Assembly: GCF_008638345.1 (NCBI RefSeq)
Contig: NZ_VTVA01000006.1
Location: 1 to 56,741, forward strand
From: Pseudomonas saliphila
GTDB taxonomy: Bacteria; Pseudomonadota; Gammaproteobacteria; Pseudomonadales; Pseudomonadaceae
DNA: 56,741 nucleotides
Direction of reading: 5' to 3'
Shown: positions 1 to 9,046 of the stretch, one piece after another
Position numbering within the stretch: the first letter of the stretch is position 1
Layout of the letters: the number at the start of each line of letters is the position of its first letter
Made by a program: the position numbers and the translations under genes
Notes under the pieces: model-generated
The model's database searches: none
Told to the model about the DNA's origin: nothing
What the model saw: only the letters and a program-made list of their open reading frames with translations

Positions 1-175
1 GGTCGGGGTGTTCTTTTGTGCGCGATATATTTAAGTTTGCCTATATCCTTTTTTTTGCTGGTGCCTGACGGTCAGTTGTCGCAGGGCGCTGCCGACATCC
101 TATGCGGTATACTTGTCCGATATTTTCCACTGATGCGCCCTTGTTTGGGCCGGGCCTGATACTGAGGAGACTGCC

Positions 176-1720
176 ATGGACCAGGATCGCGTTTTAATCT
201 TCGATACAACGCTTCGCGACGGAGAGCAAAGCCCCGGGGCGTCGATGACGGGCGAGGAAAAGCTGCGGATCGCCAAGGCGTTGGAAAAGCTGAAGGTCGA
301 TGTCATCGAAGCCGGCTTTGCCATTGCCAGTCCGGGTGACTTTGAAGCGGTCAAGGCGATCGCGGACAACATCAAGGACAGCACCGTGTGCAGTCTCGCT
401 CGGGCAGTGGAAGCCGATATAGAGCGCGCGGCCGAGGCCCTCGCCGGCGCTAATTCAGGCCGCATTCATACCTTTATCGCGACCAGCCCGATACACATGC
501 AGCACAAGTTGCGCCTTGAGCCCAATCAGGTGCTTGAGCAGGCGGTGCGCGCGGTCAAGCATGCGCGTAATCTCTGTGGCGACGTCGAGTTCTCTTGTGA
601 AGATGCCGGCCGTTCCGAAATCGACTTCCTCTGCCGGATTATCGAAGCGGCTATTGCTGCCGGCGCGCGCACCATTAATATCCCGGATACTGTCGGCTAC
701 TCCATTCCCCACCAGTTTGGCGAGACTATTCGGCAGATCATCGAGCGGGTGCCGAATTCCGATCAGGCTATCTTCTCGGTGCATTGCCATAACGATCTGG
801 GGTTGGCGGTAGCCAACTCTCTTGCGGCAGTGTGCGCCGGCGCCAGACAGGTGGAATGCACGATCAATGGCCTCGGTGAGCGGGCCGGTAATGCGGCGCT
901 TGAAGAAATCGTTATGGCGATCAAGACGCGGGAAGACATCCTCGGTGTGCATACCGGTATCGTTACCGAGAACATTCTCAGCGCCTCACGTCTTGTCTCC
1001 GGAATTACCGGATTTCCTGTGCAGCCGAACAAGGCGATCGTTGGTGCCAATGCCTTTGCGCATGAATCGGGTATCCATCAGGACGGCGTGATCAAGCACC
1101 GCGAAACCTACGAGATAATGAGTGCCCAGTCGGTCGGCTGGCATACCAATCGCTTGTCACTCGGCAAACTCTCGGGGCGCAATGCGTTCCGCAATCGTCT
1201 GGACGAGCTGGGCATTCAGTTGCCTGGTGACGCCGAGTTGAACGCTGCCTTTAGCCGCTTCAAGCAACTGGCTGACAAGAAGCACGAGATTTTTGATGAA
1301 GACCTGCAGGCACTGGTCTCGGACACACTCACCGAAGCGGTTGAACATCTCAAGCTGGTTTATCTGGACGTGACTTCACGCACTGGTGAGACACCTATAG
1401 CGCGAGTGACACTGACTGCCGATGGAGTAGAGCACAAGGCTGAGTCAGAAGGCTCCGGCCCAGTGGATGCGACGTTCAAGGCAATCGAACAAGTCGTTCA
1501 GTCCAATACAGTTCTGCAGCTCTATTCGGTGAATGCCATTACTCAGGGCACAGATTCCCAGGGAGAGGTCACGGTGCGGCTGGAAAGAGCCGGACGTATA
1601 GTCAATGGCAACGGTGCAGATACCGATATTATTGTTGCCTCGGCGAAGGCCTATATCAACGCCCTGAACCTGATTCAGGCTGGAGCGCTCAAAGCACACC
1701 CACAGGAAGCTGGTGTTTGA
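176..1720 (+). CDS. leuA: 2-isopropylmalate synthase
   Basis: This cytosolic enzyme condenses acetyl-CoA with 2-oxoisovalerate in the first committed step of leucine synthesis. The 514-aa length fits the short LeuA class. The N-terminal TIM barrel carries [11 protein letters not shown] (residues 11-21, metal-ligand Asp15), HCHNDLG with His203 and His205, and [10 protein letters not shown] with Asn239, which is the expected divalent-metal set. GIHQDG follows near residue 300, and the last ~120 residues form the leucine-binding regulatory domain. An AGGAG about 8 bases upstream supports the ATG. A TATACT at 108-113 could be a -10 box, but I see no convincing -35. The stop overlaps the next gene's start (TGATG). 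No leader peptide or attenuator was recognised. Confidence 0.97.
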   Translation: MDQDRVLIFDTTLRDGEQSPGASMTGEEKLRIAKALEKLKVDVIEAGFAIASPGDFEAVKAIADNIKDSTVCSLARAVEADIERAAEALAGANSGRIHTFIATSPIHMQHKLRLEPNQVLEQAVRAVKHARNLCGDVEFSCEDAGRSEIDFLCRIIEAAIAAGARTINIPDTVGYSIPHQFGETIRQIIERVPNSDQAIFSVHCHNDLGLAVANSLAAVCAGARQVECTINGLGERAGNAALEEIVMAIKTREDILGVHTGIVTENILSASRLVSGITGFPVQPNKAIVGANAFAHESGIHQDGVIKHRETYEIMSAQSVGWHTNRLSLGKLSGRNAFRNRLDELGIQLPGDAELNAAFSRFKQLADKKHEIFDEDLQALVSDTLTEAVEHLKLVYLDVTSRTGETPIARVTLTADGVEHKAESEGSGPVDATFKAIEQVVQSNTVLQLYSVNAITQGTDSQGEVTVRLERAGRIVNGNGADTDIIVASAKAYINALNLIQAGALKAHPQEAGV

Positions 1721-2502
1721 TGCTTGAGCAGACGCGCCTGTCTTATCTTGAGGCCATGGGGGTCGCCAATTGGATGCCGCGTGCGGTGCTTGCTAACGCG
1801 GCACAACGTGTGCCGGCCGACGTCCCACCACCTCCATTGCAGGCCGCCCCCGTATCAGAGCCACCTGAAAAGCCTACTTCGGCGCTCATCGCCCCTGAGG
1901 TCGTCGCGCCGCCTGCCAGGAAACACATACCGATTCCGGTGCCGCGCCCCGGCGCTACAAGCAGACCGGCGGTCGAATCCCCACCCGAGCCGGCCCAGCA
2001 GACTGCGCCGGCAGTCCCTGTGGGCCCCTTTTATGTGCAGCTTTGGTTGGCCGGGCCCTGCGCGCTGCTGATTGAGACGCAGGAACCTGGTCTGGAGAGT
2101 GCGTCTCCCACGTTTCGGTTACTCAATGAGATTCTTCGTGCGGCTGAGTTGCCGACGCCGGCCAGGCTCTACGCCGACTTTCACTGGCCCCTGACCAGGA
2201 ACCGGCAGCTGGATAACAGCGCGGTGGCCGCCAGTCAGGGTTTGCAAGCCTTCATGCAGGCGCGTTTAGAGTCTCAGCAGATCGATTCTATCGGGTGTTT
2301 TGGTGCTCATACAGTGTTATTGAGCGATCCGGATGCCGAGGCCATTGCAGACCTCGCTGGGAGAGTGGAGTCGATTGATCAGCTTCCCCCCGCCTGGTTT
2401 GTTCCCTCTTTGGAAGGCTTAATGGCTGAGCCCGAAGCGAAGCGCCGGCTCTGGCATTTTCTCAAACGCATAAAGGCACAGTGGGCGGTAGTGAATGACT
2501 GA
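1720..2502 (+). CDS. holD: HolD-like DNA polymerase III psi subunit (divergent)
   Basis: Probable psi subunit of the clamp-loader complex, which would link chi/SSB to the replicase. Its position directly upstream of rimI is that of holD in enterobacteria. The N-terminus (YLEAMGVANWMPR, residues ~9-21) resembles the E. coli psi start (LQQLGITQW). The C-terminus (PSLEGLMAEPEAKRRLWHFL) resembles the E. coli psi end (PALTDLRANPTARAALW). Between them, residues ~35-95 are a Pro/Ala-rich, probably disordered linker, which makes the protein about twice the E. coli length. A cryptic psi subunit is known in pseudomonads. I start at ATG 1720, overlapping the leuA stop; an in-frame TTG lies one codon earlier. 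It overlaps rimI by 8 bp. The identification rests on short end motifs and context; a generic hypothetical protein is the alternative. Confidence 0.68.
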   Translation: MLEQTRLSYLEAMGVANWMPRAVLANAAQRVPADVPPPPLQAAPVSEPPEKPTSALIAPEVVAPPARKHIPIPVPRPGATSRPAVESPPEPAQQTAPAVPVGPFYVQLWLAGPCALLIETQEPGLESASPTFRLLNEILRAAELPTPARLYADFHWPLTRNRQLDNSAVAASQGLQAFMQARLESQQIDSIGCFGAHTVLLSDPDAEAIADLAGRVESIDQLPPAWFVPSLEGLMAEPEAKRRLWHFLKRIKAQWAVVND

Positions 2503-2947
2503 ATTGTATTTCCGCCCAATGCTCGAGGGCGATGTGGACGCTGTGCTGGATATCGAATGTTCTGCCTTCTCTCATCCCTGGACGCGCGGCATTTTTCTGG
2601 ACTGTATCCGTTCCGGCTATGAATGCTGGCTGTCATTCGAAGGTGATAGGCAGGTAGGTCACGGCGTACTCTCGGCTGCAGCTCAGGAATCGCACTTGCT
2701 CAACCTGACAGTTCGGCCGGATCGTCAGGGTCGAGGCTATGGCCTCAAGATGCTGGAACGGCTGATGGCGCGCGCCAAGCTTCGTGACGCGGGTGTGGCT
2801 TTTCTTGAGGTGCGTGAATCCAATGTGTCGGCTATCCGCTTGTATGAGAACTTCGGGTTCAATGAGATCGGGCGTCGACGCGGTTATTATCCGGCAGCAC
2901 AGGGCCAGGAGGATGCCTTGGTGATGGCCTTCTCGCTGCTGGACTGA
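2495..2947 (+). CDS. rimI: Ribosomal protein S18 N-alpha-acetyltransferase
   Basis: GNAT-fold enzyme that acetylates the N-terminal alanine of ribosomal protein S18 with acetyl-CoA. The 150-aa length is typical. The acetyl-CoA pyrophosphate loop RQGRGYG lies at about residues 77-83. LEVRESN contains Glu105, matching the catalytic Glu103 of E. coli RimI, and RLYENFGF contains Tyr118, matching Tyr115. The start overlaps the upstream psi-like gene by 8 bp, so the two are probably translationally coupled. Confidence 0.95.
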   Translation: MTELYFRPMLEGDVDAVLDIECSAFSHPWTRGIFLDCIRSGYECWLSFEGDRQVGHGVLSAAAQESHLLNLTVRPDRQGRGYGLKMLERLMARAKLRDAGVAFLEVRESNVSAIRLYENFGFNEIGRRRGYYPAAQGQEDALVMAFSLLD

Positions 2948-3015
2948 GCGATTGCCCAAGAGCAATGACGGCTGACGCTACGCCGCGAATCAGATCAAAC
3001 TCAACAGGGAAACGC

Positions 3016-3651
3016 ATGGACGACCTTACACAGCTATTCAAGAACAATCGTGAATGGGCGGACTCCATCAAGCAGGAGGCCCCGACATTCTTTACCAAAC
3101 TGGCGGGCCAGCAAGCGCCGGAGTTTCTCTGGATCGGGTGCGCGGATTCCAGGGTGCCCGCCAATGAAATCGTTGGTTTGCTTCCGGGCGAATTATTCGT
3201 CCACCGCAACATAGCCAATGTCGTGCTGCATACTGACCTGAACTGTTTATCGGTCATGCAATTCGCCGTTGATGTGCTCAAGATCAAACATATTATCGTA
3301 ACCGGTCACTACGGCTGCGGCGGCGTCAAAGCCGCCATGAGCAATACACAGTTGGGTCTAAGCGATGGCTGGCTGAGGACAATTCGCGACCTGTATTTCG
3401 AGCAGCGCGAACGGTTGCGTCTGGTCGAAGATGAAGAAGTTCGCCTGGACCGCATGTGTGAGATGAACGTCATTCGCCAGGTGGCCAATGCCAGTCATAC
3501 CAGTATTGTGCAAAACGCCTGGCATCGAGGACAGCCGTTGGCCGTGCACGGCTTCATTTATGGCATCAAGAATGGTCATCTGAAGAATCTCGATGTCACC
3601 GTGACCGGCCCGGAGCAGATCCCCGAGCAGTACCGTCTCAGCCCGCCCTGA
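3016..3651 (+). CDS. can: Beta-class carbonic anhydrase
   Basis: Zinc enzyme interconverting CO2 and bicarbonate in the cytosol. With the start at ATG 3016 the protein is 211 aa and its key residues fall at the same numbers as in E. coli Can: Cys42, Asp44 and Arg46 in GCADSRVP, then His98 and Cys101 in GHYGCGG. Frame extension to 2965 would add 17 residues of unlike composition; AGGGA just before 3016 favours the shorter form. The stop overlaps the ATG of the transporter gene by one base. Confidence 0.95.
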   Translation: MDDLTQLFKNNREWADSIKQEAPTFFTKLAGQQAPEFLWIGCADSRVPANEIVGLLPGELFVHRNIANVVLHTDLNCLSVMQFAVDVLKIKHIIVTGHYGCGGVKAAMSNTQLGLSDGWLRTIRDLYFEQRERLRLVEDEEVRLDRMCEMNVIRQVANASHTSIVQNAWHRGQPLAVHGFIYGIKNGHLKNLDVTVTGPEQIPEQYRLSPP

Positions 3652-4547
3652 TGCGTAGCGAGCGATCCTTGGCCATGGCAGGGCTGGTGATTTGCACGCT
3701 GGCCTGGGCTGGTAATGCGCTGGTCGCCAGGGCTACCGCAGGTGAGTTGCCCCCGATAGGCTTGTCCTTCTGGCGCTGGTCGACCGCTCTGGCACTACTG
3801 CTGCCCTTTACTGTCCGTGGCCTATGGCAGCATCGCGAGGTGTTATGTACGCGGTGGAAGCATGTCGTCGTGCTCGCGGGACTGAGTATCTCCTCCTACA
3901 ACACTTTGCTTTACCAGGCTGCACAGAGCACCACGGCCATCAACCTGACGCTGGTGAACACCGGCCTGCCGGTCGCTGCGTTTATCTGGTCCGTGGTGCT
4001 GCTGCGTATCTGGCCCAGCGTCCTGACCCTGCTGGGTACGCTGCTGTCCTTTCTCGGCCTGCTGGTTATACTCAGCATGGGACAGCCTGAACGGCTGCTG
4101 TCGCTGGCATTCAATCGGGGCGACCTGATCATGGTTCTGGCGGTTTTATGTTGGGGCCTGTACTCGGTGTTACTACGGTACTGGATGCTGCCAGTGCCGG
4201 GATTGGTTCAGCTGGCTGCTTTGCTGATCTGTGGCGTGCCGATCTTGTTACCCTTCTATTTATGGGAGTACAGCACGACGGGTGGGATGCCGTTGACGGC
4301 TCAGGCAGTGGGTGCGGTGGCCTATACCGCGGTTTTCGCTTCGTTGCTCGCGTATTGGGCCTGGAATAACGGGGTTCGGGTGCTGGGGCCAGCCACTGCA
4401 TCATTGTTCAGTTACCTGATGCCTGTATTCGCGGCCTTGCTCGGTATGTTCATTCTGGGTGAGCAGTTGCAATGGTTTCACTTTGTTGGCGGAGCGCTGA
4501 CCTTCCTTGGTCTGGTTCTGGCTACCCGTCCCGGGCACGCCAGGTAG
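3651..4547 (+). CDS. EamA/DMT-superfamily permease
   Basis: Inner-membrane protein of 298 aa with about ten hydrophobic segments arranged as two EamA repeats (residues ~8-140 and ~155-290), the standard drug/metabolite transporter layout. The N-terminal repeat contains LAWAGNALVARA and the C-terminal one ends in an FVGGALTFLGLVLA segment. The substrate cannot be read from sequence; relatives export amino acids, metabolites or drugs. It overlaps the carbonic anhydrase stop by one base (TGATG), so it is likely co-translated. It converges on putA with only 24 bp between and no obvious terminator hairpin. Confidence 0.85.
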   Translation: MRSERSLAMAGLVICTLAWAGNALVARATAGELPPIGLSFWRWSTALALLLPFTVRGLWQHREVLCTRWKHVVVLAGLSISSYNTLLYQAAQSTTAINLTLVNTGLPVAAFIWSVVLLRIWPSVLTLLGTLLSFLGLLVILSMGQPERLLSLAFNRGDLIMVLAVLCWGLYSVLLRYWMLPVPGLVQLAALLICGVPILLPFYLWEYSTTGGMPLTAQAVGAVAYTAVFASLLAYWAWNNGVRVLGPATASLFSYLMPVFAALLGMFILGEQLQWFHFVGGALTFLGLVLATRPGHAR

Positions 4548-4571
4548 CTTGATCGGCCGCCTATCTCTGCT

Positions 4572-7500
4572 TCAACTAATGCTCATCAGGCTAGCATTGC
4601 CCCCGGCCGCAGCGGTGTTAATGCTGAGCGAGCGTTCGATGTAGAGGCGCTCGAGCGCTACCTGCCGATCTCCGGGCACATATCCGCTCACACCGACTAT
4701 GGGTCCGCTGCGTTGCGCCAGGAGTTTGCACAAGGCGCGCAACTGATCGGAGTCGCCGTGGTGCAAGACCGCCTCGAATTCAAGGCTATCCTCCTGCCAG
4801 TTCGTGGTGCTCTCGATCCTTGCCTGTACCGCAGCGGGGAGACGGCCGAGCAGATACCGGCTGGTGTCGTCTTCCGGCCAGACTGCTGTGGAGCCGACAG
4901 CAAGCAGCGCCGCTAGCTGGATCAGGCGGTCTTGCTGGTCATCCGCCAGGCTCAGTACGCGTTCGCGCGGCAGTATCGTATAAGCGTTGCGCTCACCGGT
5001 CGGGCCTGGCAGCACGCGCGTCACACCGCTCTGCGAGAGGGCGGCGAAAGTGTCACAGGCAGTCACCAGTCCTGCATTGTTCTGCTCGCGCGCCCAGTCC
5101 CTGAACGCAGTCAGCGGCAGGTCGATGCGCTCGGCCATGCTTTCACGCACGCGCGTGTCGTTTTCACCTTCAATGCCCATGCGCTTGAAGGTCGGCGCCG
5201 CGCCTTCTGCGGGACAGCTTGCCAGTAAACGATACATGTAGAGTGGACCACCCGCCTTTGGGCCGGTGCCGGACAGACCTTCACCGCCGAAGGGTTGCAC
5301 GCCGACCACCGCGCCGACGATATTGCGATTGACGTATACATTGCCGACCCGGGCCTTACTCACCACCTGTTCGATGGTTTCATCTATGCGCGTATGCACA
5401 CCGAGGGTCAGTCCATAGCCGGTGCCGTTGATCTGATCCAGCAGACTGGCAAGTTCCTCGCGACGGTAGCGCAACACGTGCAGTACCGGCCCGAATACCT
5501 CGCGCTGGAGTTCTGCCAGATTATCGATTTCGATCAGGGTTGGCAGCACGAAGGTGCCTCGTTCCAGTGCATCAGGTTCATGGCGTCCAGCCTGTACAAC
5601 CCGGCGGCCCTTCGAGCGCATGTCGGCGATATGGCGCTCAATCGTAGCCTTGGCCTCGGCGTCTATGACCGGGCCTACATCGGTGGCCAGGTGATCAGGG
5701 TTGCCGACGTTATAACCGGCAAAGGTCCCCTCAAGCATTCTTAACAAACGCTCCGCTACATCGTCCTGCACGCAGAGTACTCGCAGCGCTGAACAGCGTT
5801 GGCCCGCACTATCAAAGGCTGAATCGACCACATCGGCGACCACCTGCTCTGTCAGAGCCGAGGAGTCGACAATCATCGCGTTCTGCCCACCGGTTTCCGC
5901 GATCAACGGAATCGGACGCCCCTGGGCATCGAGTCTGCCGGCCAGGTTACGCGAAATAATATTCGCGACGTCGGTTGAGCCGGTGAACATCACACCCTTG
6001 ATGCGCTCGTCGCCAACCAGTGCGTCACCCAGTGTCGCGCCATCACCTGGCAGCAGCTGGACTGCGCCTTCGGGTACGCCGGCCTGGAGCAGAAACTGGA
6101 TGGCCTGGGCGGCGATAAGTGGTGTCTGTTCAGCGGGTTTGGCAATCACGGTATTGCCCGCAGCCAGTGCAGCCACCACTTGCCCGGTAAAGATCGCCAG
6201 TGGGAAGTTCCAGGGACTGATACACAGCACGGTGCCCAGCGGCCGATGTGTGTCGTTGTTGAAATCCTCGCGGGCTTGTAGACCATAGAACCGCATGAAG
6301 TCGACCGCCTCGCGGACTTCGGCGATGCCATTGGAAAAGGTTTTGCCGGCTTCGCGAGCCAGCAGACCGAGCAGCGGCTGGATCTGGGCCTCCATCAGAT
6401 CAGCGGCGCGCTCAAGGATAGCCGCACGCTCCGCCGGTGGAGTCGCCTGCCAGATAGGCGCTGCAGTCCGCGCGGCCTGCAAGGCGTTGGCTGCCTCCTG
6501 CACGGTTGCATTGCGTACCTGACCCACGCAATCGCGCAGATCGGCTGGGTTGTGTACGTCTTCCCATGTGCCCTCGGCAATCTCACATCCGAGCATCGGC
6601 TGGGCCCGCCACTGCAGCTGGGTGCTGGCCAGCAGGGCGCTGGACAGCGATGCCAGGCGTTGCTCGTTGGACAGGTCTATGCCGCTCGAGTTGGCGCGCC
6701 TGGAGCCGTACAGGTCCCGCGGCAAGGGAATGCGTGGATGGGGCAGTCCCAGCGCTCCCTCCTGGGCCGCGGCCTGCTGCACCGTCACAATAGGATCCTC
6801 GACCAGCTCGCTGATGGCTACCGAGCGGTCAGCGATGCGATTGACGAAGGACGTATTGGCGCCGTTCTCCAGAAGCCGCCGCACAAGATAGGCGAGCAGG
6901 GTCTCATGGGTGCCAACCGGGGCATAGATCCGGCACGGGCGGTTCAGTTTGCCATCGGCGGTCTTGCCCACGACCTGGTCATACAAGGGCTCACCCATGC
7001 CGTGCAGGCACTGAAATTCGTATTGTCCGGGGTAATAATTCTGGCCGGCCAGATGGTAGATGGTCGCCAAGGAGTGCGCGTTGTGGGTAGCGAATTGCGG
7101 GTATACCGCATCCGGTGCCGCCAACAGCTTGCGCGCACAGGCAATATAGGAAATGTCGGTGTACATCTTGCGGGTATACACCGGATAGCCCTCAAGCCCC
7201 TCAAGCTGAGCAAACTTGATTTCACTATCCCAATAAGCGCCTTTAACCAGGCGAATCATCAGACGATGGCTGCTGCGACGCGCCAGGTCGATCAGATAGT
7301 CGATTACATAGGGGCAGCGCTTCAGGTAGGCCTGGATGACAAAGCCGATTCCGTTCCAGCCGCGAAGATCGGGCTCGAAACACAACCGCTCGAGGAGGTC
7401 GAGTGACAGCTCCAGGCGGTCTGCTTCCTCCGCATCGATATTGATGCCTATGTCGTACTGGCGGCCCAGGCGGACCAGCTCCAGTAACCGCGGGTAAAGC

Positions 7501-8552
7501 TCGTCCATGACCCGATCATACTGGGCACGGCTGTATCGCGGGTGAAGGGCAGAAAGTTTGATGGAAATACCGGGCCCTTCGTATATACCTCGACCGTTCG
7601 ACGCCTTGCCGATAGCATGGATAGCCTGTTCGTACGAGGTCATATAGGCGCGGGCATCTTCCTCGGTCATCGCCGCCTCGCCGAGCATGTCGTATGAATA
7701 GCGAAATCCCTGCGCTTCCAGTTTCGACGCGTTAGCCAGCGCTTCTCCGATGGTTTCGCCGGTAACGAACTGCTCGCCCATCATGCGCATGGCCATATCG
7801 ACGGCCTTGCGAATCACTGGTTCGCCGCTCTTGCCGATAATGCGATTGAGTGAGCGGGTCATGCCTGTTTCGTTGTGTGTCGATACCAGTCTGCCGGTGA
7901 CCAGCAGCCCCCAGGAGGCAGCGTTGACGAACATCGACGGGCTGTTGCCTAGGTGCTGCTGCCAGTTGCCATGGCTGATTTTGTCGCGAATCAGCGCATC
8001 GCGGGTGCCCTTGTCGGGTATACGCAATAGGGCTTCGGCCAGGCACATCAGCGCGACTCCCTCCTGGGAAGACAAAGAAAATTCCTGAAGCAGTCCCTGG
8101 ACCAATCCGGCCCGGCCGCTGGCCCCCTTACGTGCCCGCAGTTGCTCGGCCAGGCGGTAGGCCAATTCATAGCTGGAAGTGGCGATCTGCTCGGGGACGC
8201 GGGCCTGTTCCAACAATAGCGGAACGATTTCCGGCTCGGGGCGACGGTACGCCGCCGTGATGGCCGCGCGAAGTACTGGCTGCGGCAGAATACTGTGCGC
8301 AAATTCGAGAAAGGGTTGAAACGACTGATCGGACAAGGCCTCTACAGCATCGTCGTCGTCGTCGCCATCGCCGATACGCTGCGCCAGAGCAGCCAGTTCA
8401 GGCATCTCAATGCCGCGGTCGAGGGTTTCCAGATAGCTGAATATAGCCTGCTTGATAAGCCAATGCGGAGTGCGATCGAGGCGGGCAGCAGCGTCCTTGA
8501 GTCTGGCGCGGGTGACTTCGTCCAGCTTGACGCCGAGGGTGGTGTTGGCCAT
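4572..8552 (-). CDS. putA: Trifunctional proline utilization protein: repressor, proline dehydrogenase, glutamate-semialdehyde dehydrogenase
   Basis: PutA oxidises proline to glutamate in two steps, using FAD then NAD+, at the inner membrane. The 1326-aa size is that of the trifunctional form. Residues 1-47 look like a ribbon-helix-helix DNA-binding domain (TLGVKLDEVTRARLK). The middle holds the proline dehydrogenase barrel (for example RLVKGAYWDSEIK). The second half is the aldehyde dehydrogenase, with the Glu in AETGGQN and the catalytic Cys in AGQRCSALR. A C-terminal ALDH-like tail follows. I chose ATG 8552 because the ribbon-helix-helix starts right after it and GGAG lies upstream; the frame opens 10 codons earlier. 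Two GTTGCA motifs upstream suggest autorepression. No putP lies in the window. Confidence 0.97.
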   Translation of the reverse strand: MANTTLGVKLDEVTRARLKDAAARLDRTPHWLIKQAIFSYLETLDRGIEMPELAALAQRIGDGDDDDDAVEALSDQSFQPFLEFAHSILPQPVLRAAITAAYRRPEPEIVPLLLEQARVPEQIATSSYELAYRLAEQLRARKGASGRAGLVQGLLQEFSLSSQEGVALMCLAEALLRIPDKGTRDALIRDKISHGNWQQHLGNSPSMFVNAASWGLLVTGRLVSTHNETGMTRSLNRIIGKSGEPVIRKAVDMAMRMMGEQFVTGETIGEALANASKLEAQGFRYSYDMLGEAAMTEEDARAYMTSYEQAIHAIGKASNGRGIYEGPGISIKLSALHPRYSRAQYDRVMDELYPRLLELVRLGRQYDIGINIDAEEADRLELSLDLLERLCFEPDLRGWNGIGFVIQAYLKRCPYVIDYLIDLARRSSHRLMIRLVKGAYWDSEIKFAQLEGLEGYPVYTRKMYTDISYIACARKLLAAPDAVYPQFATHNAHSLATIYHLAGQNYYPGQYEFQCLHGMGEPLYDQVVGKTADGKLNRPCRIYAPVGTHETLLAYLVRRLLENGANTSFVNRIADRSVAISELVEDPIVTVQQAAAQEGALGLPHPRIPLPRDLYGSRRANSSGIDLSNEQRLASLSSALLASTQLQWRAQPMLGCEIAEGTWEDVHNPADLRDCVGQVRNATVQEAANALQAARTAAPIWQATPPAERAAILERAADLMEAQIQPLLGLLAREAGKTFSNGIAEVREAVDFMRFYGLQAREDFNNDTHRPLGTVLCISPWNFPLAIFTGQVVAALAAGNTVIAKPAEQTPLIAAQAIQFLLQAGVPEGAVQLLPGDGATLGDALVGDERIKGVMFTGSTDVANIISRNLAGRLDAQGRPIPLIAETGGQNAMIVDSSALTEQVVADVVDSAFDSAGQRCSALRVLCVQDDVAERLLRMLEGTFAGYNVGNPDHLATDVGPVIDAEAKATIERHIADMRSKGRRVVQAGRHEPDALERGTFVLPTLIEIDNLAELQREVFGPVLHVLRYRREELASLLDQINGTGYGLTLGVHTRIDETIEQVVSKARVGNVYVNRNIVGAVVGVQPFGGEGLSGTGPKAGGPLYMYRLLASCPAEGAAPTFKRMGIEGENDTRVRESMAERIDLPLTAFRDWAREQNNAGLVTACDTFAALSQSGVTRVLPGPTGERNAYTILPRERVLSLADDQQDRLIQLAALLAVGSTAVWPEDDTSRYLLGRLPAAVQARIESTTNWQEDSLEFEAVLHHGDSDQLRALCKLLAQRSGPIVGVSGYVPGDRQVALERLYIERSLSINTAAAGGNASLMSIS

Positions 8553-8621
8553 GCGATTGTACTCCGTTAGCGACTCAGGCAAGCAGTCAGTATTGGTCGA
8601 AACGGAAAATTAAGCCAAAGG

Positions 8622-8637
8622 TGCAACCAGGTGCAAC
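8622..8637 (-). promoter_or_regulatory. Tandem putative PutA operators upstream of putA
   Basis: On the minus strand, GTTGCA occurs twice (8637-8632 and 8627-8622), exactly 10 bp apart inside a direct repeat of GGTTGCACC. GTTGCA is the core recognised by E. coli PutA. The pair is 70-86 bp upstream of the putA ATG, on one face of the helix. A weak -35/-10 pair (TTGCAC, 17 bp, TTAATT) would overlap the operators. Binding is inferred from motif, spacing and the ribbon-helix-helix domain in the gene product. Confidence 0.6.
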
Positions 8638-8784
8638 CGGTATCGGACGAATGAAGAGTTGGCCTCTTTGTGCAGAGATGATCGGGGTCGATAATGCTCG
8701 CGCAGAGTCCGGTGTTCAGGCCGCGGGGAACTGGGTGGTCAGGGGGGGGCGATTCGTTTAAGAGGTACGCGAGACAAGACGTGC

Positions 8785-8817
8785 AATAAAAAAGGGCCTA
8801 GCCGAAGCTAAGCCCTT
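8785..8817 (-). terminator. Rho-independent terminator of tRNA-Met
   Basis: Read on the minus strand, an 11-bp stem with one mismatched position (8817-8807 with 8802-8792) closes a UUCG tetraloop and is followed by a run of T. It lies just downstream of the tRNA-Met 3' end and upstream of the putA regulatory region, so it should insulate putA from tRNA transcription. Confidence 0.85.
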
Positions 8818-8825
8818 GAAAAGGT

Positions 8826-8902
8826 TGGTGGCTACACCTGGACTTGAACCAGGGACCCCAGCATTATGAATGCTGTGCTCTAACCAACTGAGCTATGTAG
8901 CC
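8826..8902 (-). tRNA. tRNA-Met (CAT), elongator type
   Basis: A 77-nt cloverleaf including encoded CCA. The acceptor stem GGCTACA pairs with TGTAGCC, the D-arm is AGCTCAGTTGGTTAGAGC, the anticodon loop is TTCATAA, and the T-loop is TTCAAGT. The first acceptor base pair is Watson-Crick (G-C), as in elongator rather than initiator tRNA-Met. It is followed by a good terminator. The stretch 8553-8784 holds only the putA regulatory region, and I see nothing in 8903-9046. Confidence 0.96.
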
Positions 8903-9046
8903 GTCCGAGGCGCGCATTATTCCCATCTGGGTAAATATTGTCAAGCTTCCGAGCGTGTCGATTCCTAAAATTTTCAACTGCTTAGCCTCGTTGCCCGCGC
9001 TTATCCGGGTTGCTCTGGCCGTCCCATGAGTCGCAGCACGGTAATG

